From: JAPLDA01 sp043783155
GTDB lineage: Bacteria > Bacteroidota > Bacteroidia > AKYH767-A > 2013-40CM-41-45
Length of the DNA: 49,465 nucleotides
Reading direction: 5' to 3'
Assembly (NCBI GenBank): GCA_043783155.1
Contig: JAYVZS010000142.1
Coordinates: 1-49,465, forward strand
Under the pieces are notes generated by a model, which made no database searches, was not told where the DNA came from, and saw nothing but the letters and a program-made list of their open reading frames with translations. The position numbers and the translations under genes were made by a program. Below are positions 24,031 to 32,705 of this stretch, in pieces. Each line of letters opens with the position of its first letter. Within the stretch, counting starts at the first letter, position 1.

Positions 24031-25974
24031 ATGAAATCTTGGTTTAAAAAAATCCCGCAGCAACTGCAGTTCATTGCGTTGGTGTATTTCACCGGGATGA
24101 TTTTCTTTTCAATTCTTCGGATTGTTCTCTTTCTGTTGCACTTTAACGAAATTCGAACAATTCCAGTCACCTATATTTTTCAATCGTTTGTTTGGGGAAT
24201 CCGCTTTGATGCTGTAATCAGTGGTTACTTTCTTGCTCTTCCGCTTGTCTTGTTTTTTCTGTTACATTTTTTTAGAAGACGATTTCTTCTTCCTGATAAA
24301 ATCATTTTCATTTTTCTTCTTCTGATGTATGGTATTGGATTTTTTATTGTGTGTGCGGACATTCCCTGGTTCAATCATCAGCAAACGCGATTGACCATGT
24401 CTGCCATGCAATGGACGAATACGCCGATGATGATGCTGAAAATTATTTTTGAAGACATTCAGAATTATCCGTTCTTGATTGCTTATGTTCTGTTAGTGTT
24501 TACTTTTTATCGCATCATAAAAAAAATAAAAACCAAAACATTCATTGAAGAAAGAATGCAACGTTCAATGGTTGTCTCCACAGCGATTTATCTTTTTGCA
24601 TGTGCGTTTATGTTTTTAGGAATCAGGGGACGACTGGCGCAAAAGTCTCCCATCCGCTGGGGATCTGCGTTTGTGAGCCAGTACAACATTACGAACCAGC
24701 TTGGGTTAAATCCTGTTTATACATTCATGCAAAGCTGGCTGGATGGCTTAAATCAGAAAAACAATGAAAGTTATTTCATGGATGAAATGATCGCCTTACA
24801 AAAGGTGCGGGAATATTATGGATTGACGTCAACGAATCAATTGTATTCTCCGCTCGCCCGAAAAATAATTTCGGACAAGCAACCTTCGAAGTATAATGTT
24901 GTGCTCGTCATCATGGAAAGTATGGCGACCCGAAAGATGGGTGCCTTTGGAAATAAGAATCAGCTGACACTGAAGCTCGACAGCATTTCAAAAAACTCCA
25001 TCCTGTTCACGAACTTTTATTCCGACGGCATTCATACGTTCAACGGTGTATATTCTTCGCTTTTTGGTTTGCCATCGCTTCCGCTGAAACATCACATGAA
25101 AGATATTGTGAATCAACAGCCGTACAATGGAATTGCAAAAACATTATCAGGAGAAAATTACCAGACAATTTTTTTTACCACGCATGATGATCAGTTTGAT
25201 AATATGGCGGGATTTCTTGCTCCGAATGGTTTTCAAAGAATTATCAGTCAGAAAGATTATCCGCAAAACAAAGTCCTGAGCACTCTTGGTGTTCCCGATC
25301 ACGTGATGTTTGAAGAGGCTGTAACGCGTTTCAATGAATTGCATCAACATCATCAGCCGTTTTTTGCTTCACTATTAACAGGGAGCGATCATGGTCCGTA
25401 TGAAATTCCAACTGATATTCCGTTTCATCCTCATTCTTCTGAAATAGAAAAGCAGGCAACTGAATATGCCGATTGGGCGATCGGACATTTTATGGACCAA
25501 AGTTCTCATGAATCCTGGTTCGACAGCACGATTTTTATTTTCACCGGCGACCATGGAGGAGTGATTGGTGATGGTGCCGATCATTACCTTTCCTATCATC
25601 AAATACCCTTGATCATTTTCGCGCCGAAGATTTTCAAATCGGAAATCAACAATAAGCTTGGTGGACAGACGGATGTATTTGCGACCATTCTGGGATTACT
25701 AAACATTTCATACGTGAATAATTCTTTTGGAGTAGATCTGTTGAAAGACGTACGAAAATTTCTTCCGTTCACATACGATGATGAACTCTGCTGCATTTCC
25801 GGTGATAGCATTTCTATATCAGGGAAAGAAGGCGTCTCGCTTTTTAGAATCCATGAAGACGAGCGATGCTGCGATGTGATAAATGACCCGCATCGCGCCG
25901 ATAGTCTGTTGACCTGCGCGAAGGCCGTTATGCAAACCATGCAGAGTATGATCAAAAAACGACAGGTTTATTGA
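24031..25974 (+). CDS. LTA synthase-like sulfatase-family membrane protein
   Basis: Inner-membrane protein of 647 residues: about five N-terminal helices (residues 10-200), then a large periplasmic alkaline-phosphatase/sulfatase-fold domain. The metal-binding Glu lies in VLVIMESMATRKMG, the catalytic nucleophile is Thr336 in GIHTFNGVYSSLFGLP, and the metal-binding Asp-His is in FTGDHGG. This is the arrangement of lipoteichoic acid synthase and of the osmoregulated-glucan phosphoglycerol transferase MdoB. Gram-negative Bacteroidota lack lipoteichoic acid, so the enzyme probably transfers phosphoglycerol or phosphoethanolamine to a glycan or lipid; the acceptor is unknown. It starts 9 bp after RidA. 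Confidence 0.88.
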   Translation: MKSWFKKIPQQLQFIALVYFTGMIFFSILRIVLFLLHFNEIRTIPVTYIFQSFVWGIRFDAVISGYFLALPLVLFFLLHFFRRRFLLPDKIIFIFLLLMYGIGFFIVCADIPWFNHQQTRLTMSAMQWTNTPMMMLKIIFEDIQNYPFLIAYVLLVFTFYRIIKKIKTKTFIEERMQRSMVVSTAIYLFACAFMFLGIRGRLAQKSPIRWGSAFVSQYNITNQLGLNPVYTFMQSWLDGLNQKNNESYFMDEMIALQKVREYYGLTSTNQLYSPLARKIISDKQPSKYNVVLVIMESMATRKMGAFGNKNQLTLKLDSISKNSILFTNFYSDGIHTFNGVYSSLFGLPSLPLKHHMKDIVNQQPYNGIAKTLSGENYQTIFFTTHDDQFDNMAGFLAPNGFQRIISQKDYPQNKVLSTLGVPDHVMFEEAVTRFNELHQHHQPFFASLLTGSDHGPYEIPTDIPFHPHSSEIEKQATEYADWAIGHFMDQSSHESWFDSTIFIFTGDHGGVIGDGADHYLSYHQIPLIIFAPKIFKSEINNKLGGQTDVFATILGLLNISYVNNSFGVDLLKDVRKFLPFTYDDELCCISGDSISISGKEGVSLFRIHEDERCCDVINDPHRADSLLTCAKAVMQTMQSMIKKRQVY

Positions 25975-25988
25975 TGATTTTGCCTCTC

Positions 25989-26093
25989 ATACCAATGGCA
26001 AATATAAAATAGTCTTTTTCTTTTTTGCCTCACCCCCGGCCCCTCTCCCAAGGAGAGGGAAGCAATGGTCTGTTTTATATTGGGTATTGGTAT
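25989..26093. repeat. MITE-like element with 22-bp inverted ends and GC-rich core hairpin
   Basis: The ends, 25989-26010 (ATACCAATGG...) and 26072-26093, are inverted repeats with 18 of 22 matching bases. The centre holds the perfect hairpin CCCTCTCC-CAA-GGAGAGGG (26041-26059) next to CACCCCCGGCC. This core recurs in reverse orientation inside aspS at 511-544. No coding frame is present. It lies between the LTA-synthase-like gene and ileS. Confidence 0.7.
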
Positions 26094-26125
26094 AATTTCC
26101 CCTGCTGAAACAACGCTTAAATTAG

Positions 26126-26133
26126 TACTTTTG
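26126..26133 (+). promoter_or_regulatory. -7 box (TACTTTTG) of ileS
   Basis: Perfect TAnnTTTG match, 35 bp before the ileS start. The leader contains TGAC-N10-GTCA, too weak to call a regulatory structure. Confidence 0.6.
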
Positions 26134-26168
26134 CTGACCTTTTTTGAAGTCAGGAATTATCAGTTTTT

Positions 26169-29100
26169 ATGAGCAAGTACAAAGAATACAAACAGCTTGA
26201 CCTCGGTGCTATCGGCAAAGAAGAATTGCAGCGATGGGATCGGGAAAAAACATTTGAAAAAAGTGTGACCAGCCGTGAAGGCCGGCCTGCATTTACTTTT
26301 TACGAAGGTCCGCCTTCTGCGAATGGTTTGCCCGGCATTCATCATGTGATGGCGCGCGCGATCAAAGATATTTTCTGCCGTTACAAAACGCTGAAAGGTT
26401 TCCAGGTGAAACGCAAAGGCGGATGGGATACGCATGGATTGCCGATTGAATTAAGCGTGGAAAAAACGCTTGGTATCCGGAAGGACGACATAGGAAAAAA
26501 AATTTCCATCGAAGATTATAACAAAGCTTGCCGCAAGGAGGTGATGAAATACAAAGATGTGTGGGACGATCTCACGCGTAAGATGGGCTACTGGGTGGAT
26601 CTCGGGCACCCGTATATCACATTTGAAAATAATTACATCGAAAGTTGCTGGAACCTTCTTCAGAAATTATACAACGGTGATAACCCGTTCAAGCAAAATC
26701 TTCTTTACAAAGGATTTACGATACAGCCATATTCTCCCGCTGCAGGAACAGGTTTGAGTTCGCATGAGCTCAATCAACCGGGAACGTATAAGGATGTAAG
26801 GGATACGACGGTGGTGGCGATGTTTAGATTGAAGCAGGTGCATCATGTTCCCTTAGGAAATGATTCAGACCCCAATGGTGAGATTTATTTTTTGGCATGG
26901 ACGACTACGCCGTGGACCTTGCCTTCAAATACTGCATTAGCAGTAGGTAAACATATAATTTATTTAGCGATAAAAACATTTAATCAATATACTCATAAAC
27001 CAATTGTAGTAATTCTTGCAAAGGATCTGGTGGACAAATATTTTGATCCTAAAAATGCAGAATTGAAATTGGAAGATTATAAAGCTGAAGATAAAAATAT
27101 TCCATTTGAGAAATTGAAAGAATATAAAGGAGAAGACTTAGCAGGAACACTATACCATCAGCTTCTTCCTTATGTGCAGCCAACAGATGGCACGGCGTTT
27201 GAAATTGTCCTCGGAGATTTTGTTACGACTGAAGACGGAACTGGTATCGTTCACATTGCACCAAGTTTTGGCGCCGATGATTTTCGTACGGCAAAACAAA
27301 ATGGTTTGGGTTCTCTGACACTCGTCGACAAGCAAGGTCGTTTTACATCTGAAGTGACTGACTTTGCAGGAGAGTTTGTAAAAGAACAATATCTCAATGA
27401 TGAGGAAAAAGAAGTCGAGAGAAAAAAACAAGGCGGAGAAAAATATTTATCCGTTGACGAACGCCTTTCTATTAAACTGAAAAAAGAAAACAAAGCGTTT
27501 AAAGTGGAACGCTATGAACACAGCTATCCGCATTGCTGGCGTACAGACAAACCTATTTTATATTATCCGTTAGACAGTTGGTTTATTAAAACGACAGCGG
27601 CGAAAGATCGTCTCATCGAACTCAACAAAACGATTAACTGGAAACCGGAATCTACAGGAACTGGCCGCTTCGGTAACTGGCTCGAAAATCTTGTCGACTG
27701 GAATTTATCACGCAGTCGCTATTGGGGAATCCCGCTTCCGATCTGGACTTCCGAGGATAGAACAGAACAAATCTGCATCGGTTCCATTGAAGAATTGAAA
27801 AAAGAAATTGCGAAATCAATTGCAGAAGGTTACATGGATCCCTCACATCTCGAACATGTGGATGCTTCGAAACCGGATTTTGATCTGCATCGTCCGTACG
27901 TCGACAATATTATTTTAGTTTCCGCTTCAGGGAAAAAAATGTTGCGCGAACCGGATCTCATTGATGTGTGGTTTGACAGCGGCGCCATGCCGTATGCGCA
28001 GTGGCATTACCCGTTTGAGAATGTTGATGAGTTTAAAAAAAATTACCCGGCAGATTTTATTGCAGAGGGAGTGGATCAGACTCGTGGCTGGTTTTTTACG
28101 TTGCATGCGATTGCCGTCCTGCTATTCGATTCAGTCGCGTTTAAAAATGTGGTGAGCAATGGTTTGGTGCTCGACAAGAATGGAAATAAAATGTCGAAGC
28201 GTTTGGGCAATGCCACCGATCCTTTCGAGACGATTGAAAAATACGGAGCGGATGCGACACGCTGGTATCTCATCTCCAATGCGCAGCCATGGGACAACCT
28301 GAAATTTAACATCGAGGGAATCGGTGAAGTGCAACGGAAATTTTTCGGGACATTATATAATACCTATTCTTTCTTTGCATTGTATGCGAACATCGATGGC
28401 TTTGATTATTCAGGAAAAGAAATTCCTGTTTCAGAACGTCCTGAGATTGACCGGTGGATTTTATCAGAATTGAATTCATTGATCGGATTTGTTGATGAGT
28501 GTTATGCTGATTACGAGCCAACCAAGGCGGCGCGTGCCATCCAGGATTTTGTAACGGAGCATCTCAGCAACTGGTACGTTCGTTTGTGCAGAAGAAGGTT
28601 CTGGAAAGGAGATTATTCGAATGATAAAATTGCCGCGTACCAAACCTTGTATACATGTCTTGAAAGTATTGCGTTGATGATGTCGCCGGTTGCTCCTTTT
28701 TTTGCGGACCGTTTATTCTGTGACTTGAACAGCATCACCAAGCGACGCAACGTTTCTTCTGTTCATCTCGCTGACTTTCCTGTGAGCGATAAGCAACTCA
28801 TCGATAAATTACTTGAGGAACGAATGGAACTTGCGCAAAAAATATCATCGCTGGTTTTGTCCTTGAGGAAAAAAGTAAACATCCGCGTTCGTCAGCCGCT
28901 CAATAAAATTCTGCTGCCTGTATCGGATGAAACATTCAGACAGAAAATTGAATCAGTGAAAGATTTGATTCTTGCCGAAGTGAATGTAAAACAGATTGAA
29001 TACATCACGGATACTTCCGGAATTTTAGTGAAGAAGATCAAGCCCAATTTCAAAATACTCGGAAAAAAAGTTGGTGGAATGATGAAAGATGTCGCGGTTG

Positions 29101-29576
29101 CAATAGGCAATTTTAAGCAGGAAGACATCGCGCTGTTTGAGCAGGAAACGACCTGTAATCTCACCATAAATAATAAGTCGGTGACCCTGCAATTGGAGGA
29201 CGTTGAAATTCTTTCCGAAGACATTCCGGGCTGGCAGGTGATCAGTGAAGGGAAGCTTACCGTTGCCCTGGACACCTCAATAAATGAGCAACTTCGGGAG
29301 GAAGGAATCGCCCGTGAATTCGTAAATCGGATACAAAATTTGCGAAAAGACAAGGGTTTTGAGGTCACCGATAAAATCGACCTGAAGGTGCTGAATCACG
29401 CTGCCATCAAGACTTCCATATTAAATAATAAAGTTTATATTTGCGCGGAAATTTTGGCGACCTCACTCGAATTTGTCGATTCATTAAACGACAAAGATGC
29501 CATCAACATTGAGGTTGACGAAGATTTACAAACAACTATCTCGATCAAAAAGAACGAAGCTTCTCTGGTGAACTGA
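26169..29576 (+). CDS. ileS: Isoleucyl-tRNA synthetase
   Basis: Class I synthetase of 1135 residues that charges tRNA-Ile. The HIGH-type motif appears as PSANGLPGIHHV at residues 49-60, the editing (CP1) domain follows (WTTTPWTLPSNTALAVG, EDGTGIVHIAPSFGADD), and KMSKR lies at 674-678. The C-terminal anticodon-binding region is complete, with the extended tail typical of the long form. Bacteria with this long form (similar to the eukaryotic type) are common among Bacteroidota and can be mupirocin-tolerant; resistance here is not shown. The enzyme appears intact. Confidence 0.98.
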   Translation: MSKYKEYKQLDLGAIGKEELQRWDREKTFEKSVTSREGRPAFTFYEGPPSANGLPGIHHVMARAIKDIFCRYKTLKGFQVKRKGGWDTHGLPIELSVEKTLGIRKDDIGKKISIEDYNKACRKEVMKYKDVWDDLTRKMGYWVDLGHPYITFENNYIESCWNLLQKLYNGDNPFKQNLLYKGFTIQPYSPAAGTGLSSHELNQPGTYKDVRDTTVVAMFRLKQVHHVPLGNDSDPNGEIYFLAWTTTPWTLPSNTALAVGKHIIYLAIKTFNQYTHKPIVVILAKDLVDKYFDPKNAELKLEDYKAEDKNIPFEKLKEYKGEDLAGTLYHQLLPYVQPTDGTAFEIVLGDFVTTEDGTGIVHIAPSFGADDFRTAKQNGLGSLTLVDKQGRFTSEVTDFAGEFVKEQYLNDEEKEVERKKQGGEKYLSVDERLSIKLKKENKAFKVERYEHSYPHCWRTDKPILYYPLDSWFIKTTAAKDRLIELNKTINWKPESTGTGRFGNWLENLVDWNLSRSRYWGIPLPIWTSEDRTEQICIGSIEELKKEIAKSIAEGYMDPSHLEHVDASKPDFDLHRPYVDNIILVSASGKKMLREPDLIDVWFDSGAMPYAQWHYPFENVDEFKKNYPADFIAEGVDQTRGWFFTLHAIAVLLFDSVAFKNVVSNGLVLDKNGNKMSKRLGNATDPFETIEKYGADATRWYLISNAQPWDNLKFNIEGIGEVQRKFFGTLYNTYSFFALYANIDGFDYSGKEIPVSERPEIDRWILSELNSLIGFVDECYADYEPTKAARAIQDFVTEHLSNWYVRLCRRRFWKGDYSNDKIAAYQTLYTCLESIALMMSPVAPFFADRLFCDLNSITKRRNVSSVHLADFPVSDKQLIDKLLEERMELAQKISSLVLSLRKKVNIRVRQPLNKILLPVSDETFRQKIESVKDLILAEVNVKQIEYITDTSGILVKKIKPNFKILGKKVGGMMKDVAVAIGNFKQEDIALFEQETTCNLTINNKSVTLQLEDVEILSEDIPGWQVISEGKLTVALDTSINEQLREEGIAREFVNRIQNLRKDKGFEVTDKIDLKVLNHAAIKTSILNNKVYICAEILATSLEFVDSLNDKDAINIEVDEDLQTTISIKKNEASLVN

Positions 29577-29632
29577 CCATTGAATTCATCCGGAGGATAA
29601 AATTATAGTATTCATTCAAATACCTTTTGCTC

Positions 29633-30409
29633 ATGAAAAAAGCTACTAAGTCGAAAGCGAAAGCAAAACCGAAATCAAAGCCGGCAAAAAAATCAGCGGT
29701 TAAAAAGGCGGTGAAGAAAAAACCTGCTGCAAAAGCGAAACCTGCAAAGGCAAAAGCGAAACCGGTTGCGAAGTCGAAAGCAAAGGCAAAACCGGTGATC
29801 AAAGTAAAACCGAAAGCCGTTAAAAAAGTTGTCGCTCCGAAAGCAAAACCGGTGGTTAAAGTAATTGCACCTAAACCGGTTGCAAAAAAGGAAAAAGAAA
29901 TTACTGAAAAAAAGGTTGCGCCGCCGGAACAATTATATAGACCGGTAACGCAAGTAACACAAGGAAAAATGCCATATAACAAAGACGAAGGAAGAAAAAT
30001 TATTCGTCCGAAAGCAGCTGAAGTGGATCCGAATAAAACACGTTACTCGGACAAGGAACTGGAAGAGTTCAGAGCCATCATCAACAAAAAACTGGAAGAT
30101 GCCAAAAGAGAATTAACAACTCTGCAGGCGCAGCTAACAAATGCCAACGATCACGGTACCGACGATACAGCGAATACATTCAAGATGCTTGAAGACGGGT
30201 CAGACAGTCTTGCGAAAGAAGAAGCCGGACAGCTTGCAAGCCGCCAGCGCAAGTTTATGGAGCAACTTGAAAACGCGTTGGTAAGAATTGAAAATAAAAC
30301 CTACGGCGTCTGTCGTGTAACCGGAAAACTGATTCCGAAAGAACGTCTTCGCGCAGTGCCACATACAACGCAAAGTATTGAAGCGAAGCTTAACCAGTAC
30401 AGAGATTAA
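29633..30409 (+). CDS. DksA/TraR-like protein with histone-H1-like Lys/Ala-rich tail
   Basis: Protein of 258 residues in two parts. Residues 1 to about 95 are almost only Lys, Ala, Pro and Val (runs such as KSKAKAKPKSKPAKKSAVKK), like histone-H1-like tails, and are probably disordered and DNA-binding. Residues about 130-258 are a DksA/TraR domain: coiled coil EFRAIINKKLEDAKRELTTL, acidic loop DHGTDDTANTF, then TYGVCRVTGKLIPKERLRAV. The zinc-finger Cys residues are missing except one (CRVT instead of CxxC), so no zinc site is expected; this is usual for the Bacteroidota subgroup. Start ATG 29633. The protein could bind both DNA and RNA polymerase; that is inference. Confidence 0.88.
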   Translation: MKKATKSKAKAKPKSKPAKKSAVKKAVKKKPAAKAKPAKAKAKPVAKSKAKAKPVIKVKPKAVKKVVAPKAKPVVKVIAPKPVAKKEKEITEKKVAPPEQLYRPVTQVTQGKMPYNKDEGRKIIRPKAAEVDPNKTRYSDKELEEFRAIINKKLEDAKRELTTLQAQLTNANDHGTDDTANTFKMLEDGSDSLAKEEAGQLASRQRKFMEQLENALVRIENKTYGVCRVTGKLIPKERLRAVPHTTQSIEAKLNQYRD

Positions 30410-30415
30410 ATTTAT

Positions 30416-30451
30416 TGAATATTGAATCCCGCCGGAGCGGGAGAATATTCA
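30416..30451. repeat. Palindromic hairpin after the DksA-like gene
   Basis: Nested arms TGAATATT / AATATTCA and TCCCGC-CGGA-GCGGGA. It sits between the DksA-like stop and lspA. Its core resembles that of the terminator at 19196; here no T run follows. Confidence 0.6.
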
Positions 30452-30462
30452 TTGATGCGTTT

Positions 30463-30492
30463 TTTCAATATTCGATTTTCAATTTTCAATTC
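30463..30492 (+). repeat. TTTTCAAT short-word repeat before lspA
   Basis: Three to four imperfect copies of TTTTCAAT directly abut the chosen lspA start. The frame upstream of that start is open only because these repeats lack stops. Confidence 0.5.
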
Positions 30493-31164
30493 TTGAAACG
30501 TTCAGCCCTTATTATTTTTAGCGTATTGCTTGCTGACCAGGTTTTCAAAATCTGGATCAAGACCCACATGTATCTCGGGCAGGAGTTTCATATAATCGGA
30601 AACTGGTTTCTCATTCACTTTACTGAAAACAACGGGATGGCTTTCGGTCTCGAATTCGGCGGCAGTTTCGGAAAACTTTTACTGAGTATCTTTCGCATTG
30701 CACTCGTGATCGGAATTGGCTGGTACCTTTTTCGTCTCATCAAAACAAAAGCCCACAATGGATTGATCATTTGCTTCTCACTGATTTTTGCCGGTGCGAT
30801 CGGGAATATCATCGACAGCGTTTTCTATGGTTTGATTTTTTCAGAAAGCAATGCAGGGGTTTCAACTTTGTTTTCGGTGGAAGGCGGCTACTCAAAGATT
30901 TTTCATGGCAGAGTAGTGGACATGCTGTACTTCCCGCTTTTTGAAGGGAGATTTCCACAGTGGTTTCCGATTTGGGGTGGAGAGAATTTTTTATTTTTCA
31001 GGGAAGTGTTCAACGTTGCTGATTCTTCTATCTCGATTGGCGTAGCTTCATTGCTGGTTTTTCAAAAGAAATTTTACGGGCACAAAGAGAAGCAGACGAT
31101 TGAAGAAGTTGCTTCAACGTCAACAGGTGAACAGCCTATTTCCGACGCTTCCATTACTGAATGA
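30493..31164 (+). CDS. lspA: Lipoprotein signal peptidase (signal peptidase II)
   Basis: Inner-membrane aspartyl peptidase that cleaves the signal peptide of lipidated prolipoproteins. Four helices are visible (SALIIFSVLLADQVFKIWIK; LLLSIFRIALVIGIGWYLF; GLIICFSLIFAGAIGNIIDS; SISIGVASLLVFQ). The catalytic Asp residues are in GNIIDSVFY and FNVADSSIS, and the family motif FTENNGMAFG is present. Between helices 3 and 4 is an extra loop of about 45 residues (SESNAGVSTLFSVEGGYSKI...), as in other Bacteroidota LspA. TTG 30493 is taken as start because it precedes the first helix; the open frame further upstream translates a hairpin repeat. Many lipoproteins in this window are its likely substrates. 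Confidence 0.9.
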   Translation: MKRSALIIFSVLLADQVFKIWIKTHMYLGQEFHIIGNWFLIHFTENNGMAFGLEFGGSFGKLLLSIFRIALVIGIGWYLFRLIKTKAHNGLIICFSLIFAGAIGNIIDSVFYGLIFSESNAGVSTLFSVEGGYSKIFHGRVVDMLYFPLFEGRFPQWFPIWGGENFLFFREVFNVADSSISIGVASLLVFQKKFYGHKEKQTIEEVASTSTGEQPISDASITE

Positions 31165-31255
31165 CCAGAGATCTGTTCGACAACGAGTTTTTCATTGTGT
31201 TATCTGCTCGTTGTTAAATATTGAATATCAGGGAGAGAAATGTTCGAAATAAAAT

Positions 31256-31263
31256 TATCTTTG
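31256..31263 (+). promoter_or_regulatory. Promoter -7 box (TATCTTTG) of the M28 peptidase operon
   Basis: Perfect TAnnTTTG match, 20 bp before the ATG at 31284, with a TTG at 31231-31233, 22 bp upstream. It rules out the in-frame TTG at 31221 as start. Confidence 0.65.
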
Positions 31264-31283
31264 AAAGTTTTCAAAAGACAATC

Positions 31284-32681
31284 ATGAGAAGAGTAAAGTT
31301 TGGATTCATCATGGGGTTTTCAATTATTGCCCTGATGATTCTATGGATTCAGTTTTCGTATGCGCAGCAGACGGATTCTGCGATGCTGAAGAAAATTTAC
31401 AACGAAGAGTTACTGAATGGAAAAGCATACTCCTGGTTGTATGACCTGACGACTAAAATCGGAGGGCGGTTGAGCGGTTCTCCGCAGGCAGCCAAGGCGG
31501 TTGTGTTTGTAGAAAAAACGATGACAGAAGCAGGTGCAGATTCGGTCTGGTTACAGGAAGTATGGGTTCCTCACTGGGTTCGCGGAGAAAAAGAAGTCGG
31601 AAAAATTATTGACGGAAAAGGAAATGCGCAGGAAATTCCTACTACTGCGCTCGGGATGTCTGTTGCAACTCCCTCGGGTGGAATAACAGCTCCTGTGATT
31701 GAGGTTCATGATTTTGATGAACTGAAAAAATTAGGCAAAGAAAAAATAAAAGGGAAAATTGTTTTTTATAATCATCCGTTTGACCAGACGTTTGTGAATA
31801 CGTTCGATGCTTACGATGAAGCGGGTAAGTACCGGTATATCGGTGCAAGTGAAGCGTCACGCTACGGAGCAGTCGCGTCGATTGTAAGAAGCATGTCATC
31901 ATCCGATAATGATTTTCCCCATACCGGCGCACAAGGGTACCAGGATTCAGTTGTCAAAATTCCCTGTGCGGCCATCAGTACAAATGGAGCGAATTTGCTC
32001 AGCAATATTATAAAAGCGGATGTCAGCGTAAAATTTTTTCTGAAGCAGAATTGTCAATTACTCGACAGCGTATTGTCTTACAATGTTGTCGGAGAAATAA
32101 AAGGATCTGAGCATCCGGAAGAAATTATTCTTGTTGGCGGACATCTTGATTCATGGGAAACGGGAAAAGGCGCTAACGATGACGGATCCGGAGTTGTTCA
32201 ATCGATCGAAGTATTGCGTATTTTTAAAATGTTAGGAATAAAACCCAAGCGAACTATTCGTACAGTGGCTTTCATGAACGAGGAAAATGGTTTACGTGGC
32301 GGAAAAAAATATGCTGAGCTGGCGGAGAAGAATAATGAAAAGCACATGGTGGCAATCGAAAGTGATGCCGGTGGGTTTCCACCACAAGGTTTCGGTTTAA
32401 ATATGAATGAAGAAAAAAAAGCAAAAATTCGTCTATGGGAACCCCTTTTTCTTCCGTACGAAATCTGGCACTGGGGTGGCGATGGAGACGGTGCTGACAT
32501 TTCCCCGTTGACAAAAAACGGAAAAGTTCCCGGCATCGGCTTACAGGTGGAGTCGCAGCGTTATTTTGAAATTCATCATGCGGCATCCGATGTCATCGGG
32601 AATGTTAATAAGCGCGAATTGCACCTTGGCGCAGCAGCCATGACGTCGTTGATTTATTTGTTGTCACTTTACGGATTATAA
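31284..32681 (+). CDS. Secreted M28 zinc peptidase, carboxypeptidase Q-like
   Basis: Exported protein of 465 residues with signal peptide (FSIIALMILWIQFSYAQQ, cleavage at Ala-Gln). A PA-like domain (about 120-250) precedes the M28 metallopeptidase domain. The two-zinc site is complete: GGHLDSWETGKGANDDGSG (His, Asp), NEENGLRGG (Glu-Glu), ESDAGGF (Asp) and IHHAASD (His). The layout matches plasma glutamate carboxypeptidase/carboxypeptidase Q, so it probably removes amino acids from peptides in the periplasm. It is the first gene of a possible operon with the O-antigen ligase-like gene 24 bp downstream, a link with no obvious functional reason. Confidence 0.9.
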   Translation: MRRVKFGFIMGFSIIALMILWIQFSYAQQTDSAMLKKIYNEELLNGKAYSWLYDLTTKIGGRLSGSPQAAKAVVFVEKTMTEAGADSVWLQEVWVPHWVRGEKEVGKIIDGKGNAQEIPTTALGMSVATPSGGITAPVIEVHDFDELKKLGKEKIKGKIVFYNHPFDQTFVNTFDAYDEAGKYRYIGASEASRYGAVASIVRSMSSSDNDFPHTGAQGYQDSVVKIPCAAISTNGANLLSNIIKADVSVKFFLKQNCQLLDSVLSYNVVGEIKGSEHPEEIILVGGHLDSWETGKGANDDGSGVVQSIEVLRIFKMLGIKPKRTIRTVAFMNEENGLRGGKKYAELAEKNNEKHMVAIESDAGGFPPQGFGLNMNEEKKAKIRLWEPLFLPYEIWHWGGDGDGADISPLTKNGKVPGIGLQVESQRYFEIHHAASDVIGNVNKRELHLGAAAMTSLIYLLSLYGL

Positions 32682-32705
32682 AAAGGATTTCATTTCCCGA
32701 TATCT

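Noticed and set aside
28892..29368. Minus-strand open frame of 158 codons
   Set aside because: Antisense to the C-terminal part of ileS; the translation is rich in Ser and Phe without motifs.
29592..29596. GGAGG as Shine-Dalgarno site of the DksA-like gene
   Set aside because: It lies 37 bases from the ATG, too far to place the ribosome, and this phylum hardly uses such sites.
29545..29982. Minus-strand open frame of 145 codons rich in Phe/Ala
   Set aside because: It is the antisense reading of the Lys/Ala-rich tail of the DksA-like gene; its composition follows from the AAA/GCN codons on the other strand.
30415..30492. Longer N-terminus for lspA from TTG 30415
   Set aside because: It would translate a palindromic hairpin and a TTTTCAAT repeat; the normal lspA N-terminus begins just before the first helix at 30493.
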